Shown here in pieces: positions 23,495 through 35,300 of a stretch of DNA of 64,000 nucleotides; within the stretch, counting starts at the first letter, position 1, and each line of letters begins with the position of its first letter. Below the pieces are notes generated by a model. It made no database searches. It saw nothing but the letters and a program-made list of their open reading frames with translations, and was not told where the DNA came from. Source of the DNA: Neoarius graeffei (lineage: Eukaryota; Chordata; Actinopteri; Siluriformes; Ariidae); the NCBI RefSeq assembly GCF_027579695.1, contig NC_083571.1, positions 84,891,888 to 84,955,887 of the forward strand. Direction: 5' to 3'. The position numbers were made by a program, and so were the translations under genes.

Positions 23495-24197
23495 TTTACC
23501 ACCGAATGTACTTTGCTTTTGCGCTAAGGATGGGAATGAGTATATAAATGTTCAGTACACAGTGAAACACTGGAGCTAGCTTTTATAGGACATGTGCAGT
23601 CATGTTAAAGACAGATATGGGCCACTGGCAATTACGACTATAAACTATCAAGATGGACGGATCTCACTTGAGCCCAAAATCGGAATGGTGCAAAGAAGCT
23701 TGTAATGTGAACGTAGCCGTTGCAAATAATTCTGTGATCTTTGATACACTTCTACAGAAACAGAGCCATCATGCTTTCTAAAGTAGGTGCAATTTTCTAA
23801 CTCCAGTAAGTCTCGAGGTTTCCTGAAAGGGATGGCAATGGAGAGGAGAAAAAGCATGCATGTCAGAGACAGAAGTGATAAAACAGTTTCCAAATGGTGG
23901 CCATAATGAGTAGCACAAGCAGCGAAAGCTCTGAGAGCAATAACAAGCACGGCTGGAGTCGCCTGAGCAAACAGCAGCTGCCACAGTAACACATTGGAGA
24001 TTACTGAACTTTTCCGATTCTCTAAACAGTGGTGGCTCCTGATTATTTTTGGAAAGGGACACAGAGGAAGCAACAGTAATATTTTAATGTCTTCAATCCT
24101 TGTAACGCAAAAATACAAAGCAGTGAATCGTATGTTTATTTCAAAAGTCATTACTAGTCATCATTATTGTGTTAAATTTACTGTACTATAAGGAATA
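23495..24197 (-). other. Unassigned region with a 167-codon hydrophobic ORF
   Basis: An open frame on the minus strand (24151-23648) encodes a peptide with two hydrophobic stretches, around VLLWQLLFAQATPAVLVIAL and LSLLSLTCMLFLLSIAIPF, then a charged tail. I recognise no family. Its end overlaps CTACGTTCACATTACAAGC, which resembles nonautonomous DNA-transposon ends, so it may be transposon sequence open by chance. Confidence 0.2.
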
Positions 24198-25931
24198 TAC
24201 ACTCACTGGCCACTTTAATAGGAACTTGTTCTTGGTTCTAAGATTCCTGTTCTTGGCTGGCAGGAGTGGAACCCAATGTGGTCTTCTGCTGTTGCACGCT
24301 GAGATGCTTTTCTGCTCACCACTGATGTAAAGAGTTGCTATATCCTTCCTGGCAGCTCGAACCAATCTGGCCATTTTCTTCTGACCTCTATTATCAACAA
24401 GGCGTTTGTTTCCACCTACAGCACTGTTGCTCACTCAATGTTTTTTGCACCATTCTGTCTGTGTAAACTCTAGAGACTGTTGTGTGTGAAAACCCCAGGA
24501 GATCAGCAGGAGATCTAGTCCTTACTAGAACTAGAAAATATGACCACATCACCCCTGTCTTATCCACACTGCATTGGCTCCCAATCAAATTTCGTATTGA
24601 TTATAAAATACTACTATTGACCTTTAAAGCACTGAATGGTCTCGTGCCACAGTACCTGAGCGAACTTCCGCTCCTCTATGACCCACCACGCCTACTTAGA
24701 TCAAAAGGTGCAGGCTATCTGCTGGTACCTCGTATAGTGAAGGCTACATCAGGGGGCAGAGCCTTTTCTTACAAAGCCCCACAGTTATGGAACAGCCTTC
24801 CAAGTAGTGTTTGGGAATCAGATGCAGTCTCAGTGTTTAAGTCTAGGCTGAAAACATATCTGTTTTGTCAAGCCTGGTGTTAATGGTGTTTATGAGGTAA
24901 AGGAGTAGATCTGGAGGGTCCTCAGACATAGAGTGTTTTGGTAAACTGGGATGTATGGATGCTGTCAGTCCCCACTCGCTTGCTCACTCGAGTTTGTTGA
25001 CGGTGTAGTGGCTGCTGCTTTATGTCCCGGGGCTCCCTCATGCCTGTGTTACCTTCTGGCTCTCTCCTTTTAGTTATGCTGTCATATAGTTGCCGGAGTC
25101 CCTGCTTGTACTCAGTGCAATATGTATACTGTTCCTACTTATTGAGGTGACATTGAGCATACCTAACAACCTGTGTTTTCTCTCTCTTCCCCCCCCCCAA
25201 AAAAAAAATCTGTCCCTCTGAGTTACATGTCGGTCCTGGGATCGAGATGCTGACCTCTTCTGCTCCTCAGACCTGCCTGAGCCATCCTGGTGCCCTGTGT
25301 CTGGTTGGAGTCTCATCGCATCGCTCCTGTGGAGGGCGGCCCCATGTGGACAGTTGGGGGTCGTGCCTGGAGGACGCTCTGGACTCAGTGGTGCTTTTGT
25401 GGCTGGGGACTGCAGTTGACCTGATGACTTTAGGGCTGAAGTTGACTTGCTGACTTTGGGACTGCGGTTGTCCTGGATGGTTTTGCGCTCGGGTTTCTGT
25501 CGGTGGGGGGTTTATAGCATCAATGAAGCTGACTTTATGTTAGGACTGTTAATGTTATAGTCATGTTGTCTGTTGTTGCCCAAATGAGGATGGGTTCCCT
25601 TTTGAGTCTGGTTCCTCTCGAGGTTTCTTCCTCATGTCGTCTGAGGGAGTTTTTCCTTGCCACCGTCGCCACAGGCTTGCTCACTGGGGATAGATTAGGG
25701 ATAAAATTAGCTCATATTTCAAGTCGTTCAAATTCTGTAAAGCTGCTTTGCAGCAATGTTTATTGTTAAAAGCGCTATACAAATAAACTTGACTTGAAAT
25801 ACTCTAATTTGGCACCAACACCCATACCACAGTGAAAGTCACACTTTGAGATCACAATTTTTCCCATTCTGATGTCTGAAGTGAACATTAACTAAAGCTC
25901 TTGATTTGTATCCGCGTGATTTTATACATCG
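24198..25931 (-). mobile_element. Tc1/mariner-derived MITE, copy 4, split by a LINE
   Basis: Left end TACACTCACTGGCC at 24198. The family sequence is collinear to GAGATCAGCAG at about 24510, is interrupted by an L2-type LINE, and resumes at 25799 (CACCAACACCCATACCACAG). It fades out near 25931 before the right TIR. Confidence 0.7.
24511..25798 (+). mobile_element. 5'-truncated L2-like LINE (ORF2 C-terminus plus 3' UTR)
   Basis: The open part to 24883 encodes the C-terminal block of L2-like ORF2: HITPVLSTLHWLPIKFRIDY, then [17 protein letters not shown] and the end YLFCQAWC. A 900-bp 3' UTR follows, ending AAGCGCTATACAAATAAAC plus TTGACTTGAA. RT and endonuclease are absent. The same family recurs on the minus strand at 51084-52957. 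Confidence 0.8.
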
Positions 25932-26513
25932 TATGACATGAAATGTTTATCATTAATTCTAATATTCTGGGTTTAGAGAATCTTTAAAGGAAAAGTTCTC
26001 ACTCAACGACTTGCATGCTAATCTTATAACTAAGATGTGATATTCAATGCGTTTGGTAATGAAATTACGAGTTGGATTTTTTAAGTTGAAAGTTCTTTCC
26101 TCAGCTTGTTGATCTATTTTCACTTTAGCTAATGCTTTCCTACATTACCCACAATGCCATTTGACTACCTGCTGATAGTGCAACCAGAGGGGATTTGTTC
26201 TCACTTCATTTCTACCTAAAGAGACTGATGCAGCAGAGCTTTCGGCCTTTAGTATATCCAGCTCTCTTCTTACCTGTACATTCATCTGTATATTCGGGGC
26301 AATCATATAAGGTTCTAAAGCTTAAACTTTCTTGCTAATATTGTTTCGCTGCATTGCATTCTGGAAATTTGGATTTCCCAATAGTATGACATTGAACATC
26401 ACTGGAAAATGGTTAGAAGGGAAGCTCTTGCTCTTTTTTCCCCAGAACTAACTGCAAAACTTGATTGCGATCACTTATGTTTGAGATTGTTGATTTTTTT
26501 TCCTATTAAACAA
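25932..26513. other. Unassigned intergenic DNA
   Basis: AT-rich and without a recognised gene or repeat. Confidence 0.35.
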
Positions 26514-26514
26514 C

Positions 26515-26838
26515 ATTGTGGGTGGTGCAGTGGTTAACACTTTCGTCTCACAGCAAACAGGCTCTGGGTTCAAACCTGCCTGTAGACTGGGGCCTTTTTG
26601 TGTGGAGTTTGCATGTTCTCCTCGTACCTGTGTGGGTTTCCTCCAACAGTCCAAAGACATGCAGATTAAGTCAACTGGCTACTCTCCATTGCCCATAGGT
26701 GTGAATGTGAATGGCTCGCTGTCTCTCTGTGTTAATCGTGCAATAGATTGGTGACCTGTTCAGGGTGTAGCCCACCTCTCGCATCATGTTAGCGTGGACC
26801 GGTTGCCCACGATGGATAAGTGGTATAGAAAATGAATG
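26515..26838 (+). mobile_element. Diverged V-SINE with GAATGAATAAA tail
   Basis: Recognisable head (GGTGCAGTGGTTAACAC), core (TGTGTGGAGTTTGCATG) and an L2-like tail with ATAAGTGGTATAGAAAATG. It is more diverged than the other copies and looks like an older subfamily. Confidence 0.8.
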
Positions 26839-27255
26839 AATAAACAACATTTAGTTCCAGTCTACTTATCTGATTTGACTGAGTAGTGTTCCAAGACTGC
26901 TTATATTTAACAGTTATTCTATCCACATTCATTGAATATGAGCAATCGCGCACTCTGACTAGGATATCAGCTCATATACCATAAGTAGAGAAAAACAAAA
27001 TGGCAGAACGTGTTGCTGAACCAACTGAGGACAAAATAAAAACTACTCGAAAACAAAATTCCAAAAAAAATTATCAAGTATTTAAAAGAAACAGAAATAG
27101 CTAAAAAGAATATAATTTTTTGTCCCTACAGCGCCTATTCCACACTCCAGCCCACTCGGTGGCAGTAATGCACCTTTAAGTTGGTTTGCCAACCACCAAA
27201 AAAAAAAAAACCTAAAGAAGAAGGAGAAGCCAACCCCCCCCAAAAGCAACAAAAT

Positions 27256-27627
27256 CTCATCTCATTATCTGTAGCCGCTTTATCCTGTTCTACAGGGTCG
27301 CAGGCAAGCTGGAGCCTATCCCAGCTGACTACGGGCGAAAGGCAGGGTACACCCTGGACAAGTCGCCAGGTCATCACAGGGCTGACACATAGACATAGAC
27401 AACCATTCACACTCACATTCACACCTACGCTCAATTTAGAGTCACCAGTTAACCTAACCTGCATGTCTTTGGACTGTGGAGGAAACCAGAGCACCCGGAG
27501 GAAACCCACGCGGACACGAGGAGAACATGCAAACTCCACACAGAAAGGCCCTCGCCGGCCACGGGGCTCGAACCTGGACCTTCTTGCTGTGAGGCGACAG
27601 CGCTAACCACTACACCACCGTGCCGCC
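27256..27627 (-). mobile_element. V-SINE with 12-bp target duplication
   Basis: Full-length reverse copy with perfect AAGCAACAAAAT at 27244-27255 and 27628-27639. Confidence 0.94.
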
Positions 27628-28250
27628 AAGCAACAAAATATTGAATAAAAGTATTTGATGGTAAGAATGTACATCTTTTTTTCAAGAATTATTATTATAG
27701 CATTTTTCACAAATTGCTCCTGTCATTTCAGCGATTTGTTTACATTCTAAGCAGAAAATTATTTTATCGGATGTTTTGTCCAAAATTTTTATTTATCGCA
27801 TTTGCAAAAAATAAAAATGCTCCATTTCTCAAAATCCAGTGAATGTAGATAGAATAAAACAGTTATTCCACTCAATCTCGTCATACAAGGCTTATAACCA
27901 ACTCAGCGCTACGCACCTCATCGGCTATCAGCTCATGTACAACTCGATTTCATGGAATAACTTAATTAATTATTCACAGACGGCAAAGTGAATATCAGTG
28001 AATCATAACCAAGATGAAGTCGAGGTTATTATTCACCGATCTTCACTGAGCCTGACGTGGATAATTGTTTTAGTATAAATACACCGGTGATTATTTAAAA
28101 AAAAAATCATATTAAAAAAAATCAATTTATTTCAATCTTCAAAAGCAGAATGCAAATGTAATGCATGCAGAATTGTGTCACTTATCTATACCAAGTCACA
28201 GAAAATACTTTGTTTTGAAATTGATGAAATAAATCTCAATTCTGCCTTAC

Positions 28251-28365
28251 CTTTGAATAGTTTTAGACCAAACTTCGTAGCATCTTTAGCGCTTTTAGGA
28301 GCAGCATTTTCTTTCAGAATTTGTAATCCTTCCTCACTTACGGTGACGAAGCGATTGGCCAACAT
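28251..28365 (-). CDS. First exon of a Crypton-like (DUF3504-type) ORF, partial
   Basis: From an ATG at 28365 the minus strand reads 38 codons to a donor G|GTAAGG at 28250. Key segments are NRFVTVSEE, then PKSAKDATKFGLKLF. This matches the N-terminal pattern ('RF..VSEEE...KN/ST..ATK..L..F') that I recall for Crypton-like / KIAA1958-like tyrosine-recombinase proteins. No downstream exon was found, so it is probably a fragment. The family call is from memory. Confidence 0.42.
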
Positions 28366-28387
28366 TTTAGTGAGTCGCTTGAGGTGA

Positions 28388-28484
28388 TCGGCCGAGAAAT
28401 TCTGACTATTTCTCGATAATCACCTCCGTATTTATACTAACATGTGATTAGTTACTGCACTCACCAGGCAGGTGAGTGCAGTAA
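28388..28484. repeat. Two adjacent hairpins upstream of the Crypton-like exon
   Basis: Hairpin 1 (28391-28432) has arms GGTGATCGGCCGAGAAAT and ATTTCTCGATAATCACC, with mismatches in the middle. Hairpin 2 (28452-28484) has a perfect 14-bp stem TTACTGCACTCACC, loop AGGCA, GGTGAGTGCAGTAA. Confidence 0.75.
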
Positions 28485-28490
28485 TGCTAT

Positions 28491-29480
28491 ATATTCAGTC
28501 TTCGTGCACCCTGACTCTTGTGAGATTACTTAATTATAACTGTGAGAGCAATAACAGTGTCCTGCTGTGACTTCATAGACTTCAGCAGATGAAAACTAAC
28601 GTAACAGCGTCGACCAAGTTAGCACCAGAATCACGAGGCACATCACCAATACTTCAGTGTTAACACATGCGTTTCAGGGTCAAGGTTTTTAAATGGAATT
28701 TTTCTGATTTTTTTAAACAAGCACAGACATGGATCTCATCAGATGTTGGATGTCTGGTTAGAACTTGTGTTCAGATCCATCTCACAGAACAAGTTCTTCA
28801 GTGTTCAGGTATTTTGTTTTAGTGCCAAAGTTCAATTTGTTTTGTTCTTTTCTTCATCACAGCCTTCTCCATGAAGCGGGCCAACTAAAGGCAACGTGAG
28901 GGAAAACTGAAGGGCAAATCAGGGCTGGGGACATTTTATGGTAAAGATTACTGCGCTTACAATACATTAACAGTAAACTTGCTTTTGTTGCTGTGATCGC
29001 ATAGTAAAAGGCCCTGCTTTATTCGAACAACTCACTTTTTATTCATAAGCAAGAATTTAACAGTAGCAAATAAATCTCGCATTTTCATACACGTCACCAG
29101 GATGAAGGAATAAAAGTCTGTGAAACTCGGTTTTTTTCCTTCCAAAATAGCAGCACCAGACCTCAGCTTGAAATTGGAAAATCTGTTTTCGAGCTCTAAA
29201 CGTTGGCATGTATGACATTATTCCCGTGACATCCATATATTTAATGGCTTTGAGAATGAAAATGCAGACTTTCATATTAAGCAGAAGCACACCAAAAAAA
29301 AAAAAAAACCACCAAAGTATTTTTACACCACTTTTTAAAAATTTATTCAAGTTATTGTATGGATTACATTTTAAAACTGTTTTACGAGTCTCATGTTGAT
29401 AGATGCAGCACGTCACATTGGCCAAACGCTTCATACTGATGGGACAAAGCTGATTTCTGATTGGTCCAACCTGCTCATGA
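28491..29480. other. ITPA 3' flank / 3' UTR region
   Basis: This lies downstream of the ITPA stop (minus strand). A possible poly(A) signal AATAAA (TTTATT on the plus strand) is at 29342-29347, about 135 bp after the stop. Nothing else was recognised. Confidence 0.4.
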
Positions 29481-32334
29481 TTAGTTGCAGTGTTTGGCAC
29501 GTTTGGTCTCTGGGGCATCGTTCAGTTTGGAGAAGTGTTCCGACATGGCTGCCAGGGCACGGTACCGGTGAGAGATGCTGTTCTTCACTTCTTTAGGGAG
29601 CTCTGCATAACTGCACAGACGAACCAAGTGAAGATTAAGAAACAGACCAGCACAACAGCTCAGTCAGATCAGAACTGATTATTAAAATTCATCACAATCC
29701 ATAATGACAAGGACAAGTAGCATCTACAGTCGATCAGATCAACTTTAAGTCTGTAAGCACTCAGGTTATGCTAAAAACAAACAACAGTCTAATTATGGAA
29801 TGCTGTATCTAAGCTGCTTTTACAGTGGTGCTTGAAAGTTTATGAACCTTTTAGAATTTTCTATATTTCTGCATAAATATGACCAAAAACAACATCAGAT
29901 TTTCACACAAGTCCTAAAAGTAGATAAAGAGAACCCAGTTAAACAAATGAGACAAAAATATTATACTTGGTCATTTATTTATTGAGGAAAATGATCCAAT
30001 ATTACATATCTGTGAGTGGCAAAAGTATGTGAACCTTTGCTTTCAGTATCTGGTGTGACCCCCTTGTGCAGCAATAACTGCAACTAAACGTTTCCGGTAA
30101 CTGTTGATCATTCTGCATTCCAGCATAAGAACCTTATCCCATCTGTGAAACATGGTGGTGGTAGTGTCATAGTTTGGGCCTGTTTTGCTGCATCTGGGCC
30201 AGGACGGCTTGCCATCATTGATGGAACAATGAATTCTGAATTATACCAGCGAATTTTAAAGGAAAATGTCAGGACATCTGTCCATGAACTGAAATATAGA
30301 AAATTCTAAAGGGTTCACAAACTTTCAAGCACCACTGTACATGGGAATTTGCACTGGAACAAGTTGCTCCTGGAACAACTACAAATCTAAACACAAGTTG
30401 CTTGGGAACAATCTGACACTGGTGGGCGGCACGGTGGTGTAGTGGTTAGCACCGTCTCCTCACAGTTAGAAAATTCTAGGTTCGAGCCCAGTAGCTGGCG
30501 AGGGCCTTTCTGTGTGGAGTTTGCATGCTCTCCCTGTGTCTGTGTGGGTTTCCTCCGGGTGCTTCAGTTTCCCCCCACAGTCCAGAGACATGCGGTTAGG
30601 TTAACATGGAGCAGACTTAGGCTGAGGTGCCCTTGAGCGAGGCACCTAACCCCCAACTGCTCCCTGGGTGCTGTTAGCACGACTGCTCTAGGTATGTGTG
30701 TGTGCTCATTCCTCACGTGTGTTCACTGCTTCAGATGGGTTAAATGCAGAGAGGAATTTCACAAGTGTATGTGCAATGAATAAAGTTGTTGTTCTTTGTA
30801 ACTTGCTCCACTTTATGAAGTGATGCATCTTGTTCTGGGCACAACTTGTTCTCGCTTACCATCTAAACACAATCGGTGAGAAGTAGGAGGGCTTACACGT
30901 GCACAGTAGCGTTTATCTGGGTCTTTTATCATCCGGAAAAGAACGCTTTGTTGCAAAATTCAATGGTCAGTTCTTCTCGAGTGCTTTTCCTTGTCAAACT
31001 CATCTCATCTCATTATCTCTAGCCGCTTTATCCTGTTCGACAGGGTCGCAGGCAAGCTGGAGCCTATCCCAGCTGACTACGGGCGAAAGGCGGGGTACAC
31101 CCTGGACAAGTTGCCAGGTCATCACAGGGCTGACACATAGACACAGACAACCATTCACACTCACATTCACACCTACGGTCAATTTAGAGTCACCAGTTAA
31201 CCTAACCTGCATGTCTTTGGACTGTGGGGAAAACCGGAGCACCCGGAGGAAACCCACGCGGACACGGGGAGAACATGCAAACTCCACACAGAAAGGCCCT
31301 CGCCGGCCCCGGGGCTCGAACCCGGACCTTCTTGCTGTGAGGTGACAGCGCTAACCACTACACCACCGTGCCGCCCTCCTTGTCAAACTTCTCCGCCTTT
31401 CTCCGAATAATGGAGTCAAGCGATTCCCAAGCCAGTCGCAGCGATAACTGGACTAAAGGAAAAAAAAAGTGCGTACCCTCATCCAGTTATGGGGAGATGC
31501 AGATCATTGTTTGCTTTTTCAATTCAAAATTCATCAAAAAGAGCCAGCTCAAAGAGTAGATTCATTCCAACTCAGAGTGAATCAATCAGTTTTCCAGAAG
31601 TGAAATTTGGATTTACCGCCGAATCACTGAGCGTTTAAACAGAAACGAACAGTGAGAGGACAATAAAGCAAGTTAAAAGTTAGGGCGGCACGGTGGTGTA
31701 GTGGTTAGCACAGTCACCTCACAGCAAGAAGGTTCCAGGTTCGAACCCAGTGGCCGGCGCAACACTGTGCTTGAAGTGTGCCTTTCAGTGTGGAGTGTGC
31801 ATGTTCTCCCCGTGTCTGCGTGGGTTTCCTCCGGGTGCTCCGGTTTCCCCCACAGTCCAAAGGCATGCAGTTAGGTTAACGTGGGGTGGCCTTGGGCTGA
31901 GGTGCCCTTGAGCAAGGTACCTGACCCCTGACTGCTCCCCGGGTGCTCTGGTGTGGCTGCCCACTGCTCTGAGTGTGCACGCACACACACGTGTGCTCAC
32001 TGCTTCGGATGGGTTAAATGCAGAGGATGAATTTCACTGTGCCTGAAGTGTGCATGTGACAAATAAAGGTTTCTTCTTCTAGAAAAACAAGATCACTGAT
32101 TTGCGAACGCGCACTTTTACGTGTCTAACCTCCAGTTTGCCACCGACAGAGAGTGAGCACGTAAACACGAAATAAAGTGGGTGCAACTTGTTCCTGCTGC
32201 ACAATAGAGTGGATGTTTCATACAGTCGCATATAGTATTCATGCTGATAAAGTTGAAATGAGGCTTTATTGCATCTTTATAATCCACAGAATCACATCCT
32301 TTCTGTAAAAACAAACAGGAACTGCATTTTATTA

Positions 32335-32374
<40 letters not shown>

Positions 32375-35300
32375 GTTGCCATTTCAGGCGGCACGGTGGT
32401 GTAGTGGTTAGCGCTGTCGCCTCACAGCAAGGTGGTCCTGGGTTCGAGCCCAGCGGCCAGCGAGGGCCTTTCTGTGTGGAGTTTGCATGTTCTCCCCGTG
32501 TCCGCGTAGGTTTCCTCCGGGTGCTCCGGTTTCCCCCACAGTCCAAAGACATGCAGGTTAGGTTAACTGGTGACTCTAAATTGAGCGTAGGTGTGAATGT
32601 GAGTGTGAATGGTTGTCTGTGTCTGTGTGTCAGCCCTGTGATGACCTGGCGACTTGTCCAGGGTGTACCCCGCCTTTCGCCCGTAGTCAGCTTGGATAGG
32701 CTCCAGCTTGCCTGCGACCCTGTAGAAGGATAAAGCGGCTAGAGATAATGAGATGAGATGAGATGTTGCCATTTCAAGTTGTAAGCATGCGAGAACCATG
32801 TTTTTAGTGTTATTGAAGAGTTGTGTAACATCGCCCTCTTTCGGTGAAATGCAGAAATTACAACGTGATTCACTCACGTTTTATCAAAGCCATCAGGCTG
32901 GAAACAGGGATCCCATCCAAAGTCTCTGGGGCCTCTGGGCTCTACAATCCTGCCCTATACAACAGAAGAACCTGTTTAATTATTAAACATATACACATTT
33001 CTATGAAAAAGGGGTTATCTAAACCCAAGAGAGTTCTTTAGTTTTCTCAGAAATGCTACACAGGAAGATTTTCCATTTCAGATAGATAGAACCGTGAACT
33101 ATCCAAAACTGCTTTAAGAATCATTTGTCTAAGAATACATGCACACTTTGGTGATATGCTTTATCCACATAAATTGTTTTACGGAGAAAGAAACAATACA
33201 ATTTAGAGGTTGTACTTCATCTGTGTTGCTTGTATATGTGATATTTAACACATTTTACATGTTTTCCTTGGTGTACTGGGACAGTGTTATTATGTTCTGT
33301 GTATGTAAACCTGGTACTAACTTCAGTCATTCCTCTGAAGAGTTGAACAGGTTTTTCTTTGCCAGGAGAAAAAGCGAACGTGCATAGAGCCCAGGCTGAT
33401 TTATCTTCAAAACCTGCTAAAAGCTTGTACAATCCTGACAACAGAAACCAAATCAACACATTAGGTCTTAAAAAGGATGAATTTATGCATCTACAAATAA
33501 CAACAAGGTCTTACCCTCTGGCTTCAGTTTATCCAGAAACCATTTTCTAAAGGAAACACCAAGAAATGTGTTTGTTATTAAAATGCTGATCCGACATCAA
33601 GAAGTCTGCTGACGTACAAGACACGTCTTTGCTTACATGTACGGCCCTGGTAGACCTCCGAGTGCCTTGAAACACAAGCACGTGTCCTCTACGATCACCG
33701 GCCCGTCTACCTTTACAAGAAAAGCATGAAAGTAAAGGCACCTTTACAAATATTCCTCCAAAGTAAGGATGCAGAATGAAATACAGTGTAGTTCCCAAAC
33801 CTGTCTTGCTGCCTCTTTACACTTCTGTACAGAGATCTCATCAGGTTCTCCTTGGTATTCAGGCACTGTAAATCAAGCCATACTCTCAGAACATGCACTA
33901 TGTGGCCAAACTTTTGTAGATACCTGACCATCACAGCCATACATGGTTCCTTATAAAACTGCTGCCCCTGTAGAATTACTATTTCCCTTCCCTGGAACTC
34001 CAAGGCTCAAACCTGTTTCAGTATGACAATGCCATACTGTGCACAAAGTGGAGCTCTATGAAGACATGGCTTACCAAGTTTGGAGTGGAAGAAAGAAAAG
34101 AAAAGAAAGCACAACTTTATTCATCACACACTTGTGAAATTCCTCTCTGCATTTAACCCATCTGAAGCAGTGAAAACACACGTGAGCAATGAGCACACAC
34201 GTACCCAGAGCAGTGGGCAGCCATGCTAACAGCACCTGGAGAGCAGTTGGGAGTTAGGTGCCTCACTCAAGGGCACCTCAGCCCAAGGCCGTCCCATATT
34301 AACCTAACCGCATGTCTTTGGACTGTGGGGGAAACCGGAGCAAACCCATGCAGACAACATGCAAACTCCACACAGAAAGGCCCTCGCTGGCCGCTGGGCT
34401 CGAACCCAGAACTTTCTGACCGCGAGGCAACCGTGCTAACCACTTACACCACCGTGCCGCCCAAAACGCAAAAGGGGAGAGCATGAATACAGTCTCCCAC
34501 TATCAGAAATTAGCTATGCAGTTGAGATTCCTGCATTTAAGGAATTCACAAAGGTCAGCACAGCCTGAGTGCAACTGCTGGGCCTCACTTTGGGCAAACC
34601 ACCTTCTTGATCACGGTGTTGCCCCTGGCAGGTAAGAAGAGGTCTCGGATGAAGTGGCCTGCACAGATCTCAGACCTCAACCCTACTTTGGGATGAACTG
34701 GAACACTAACTGCACCTCTTCACCAACATCAGTGTCTGATCTTTCTAATGCTCTTGTAGCTGAAGGATCACAAATCCCCTCAGCCACGCTCCAAAATCTA
34801 GTGGAAAGCCTTTGCAGAAGAGTGGAGGTTATTATAACATCTAGAAGGGGACTACATCTGGAATGGGATGTTAAAGAAGCACATACAGATGTGATGATCA
34901 CGTGTCCACAAACCTTTGGCCATATACAGTTGTGCTCATAAGTTTACATACCCTGGCAGAATTTTTGCTTTCTTGGCCTTTTTTCAGAGAATATGAATGA
35001 TAACACAAACACTTTTTCCCCACTCATGGTTAGTGGTTGGGTGAAGCCATTTATTGATAACTGTTTTCTATTTTTAAATCATAATGACAACAAAAAACAT
35101 CCAAATGACCCTGATCAAAAGTTTACATACCCCAGTTCTTAATACCGTGTATTGCCCCCTCTAACATCAATGACAGCCTGAAGTCTTTTGTGGTAGTTGT
35201 GGATGAGGCTCTTTATTTTCTCAGATGGTAAAGCTGCCCATTCTTCTTGGCAAAAAGCCTCCAGTTCCTGCAAATTCCTGGGCTGTCTTGCATGAACTGC

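Larger units (their letters stand above)
26880..28490 (-). mobile_element. Degenerate DNA element with Crypton-like exon
   Basis: The stretch contains blocks I associate with fish nonautonomous elements: CAGCCCACTCGGTGGCAG at 27149, TGGTTTGCCAACCACC at 27182, and GAGTTGGTTATAAGCC in reverse near 27890. A Crypton-like first exon lies at 28251-28365, and a full V-SINE is nested at 27256-27627. Borders are not defined. Confidence 0.35.

Noticed and set aside
34654-34941. 95-codon ORF at the edge of the Tc1-like element
   Set aside because: It is a remnant of the element's transposase region ([13 protein letters not shown]), without a catalytic motif; not a host gene.
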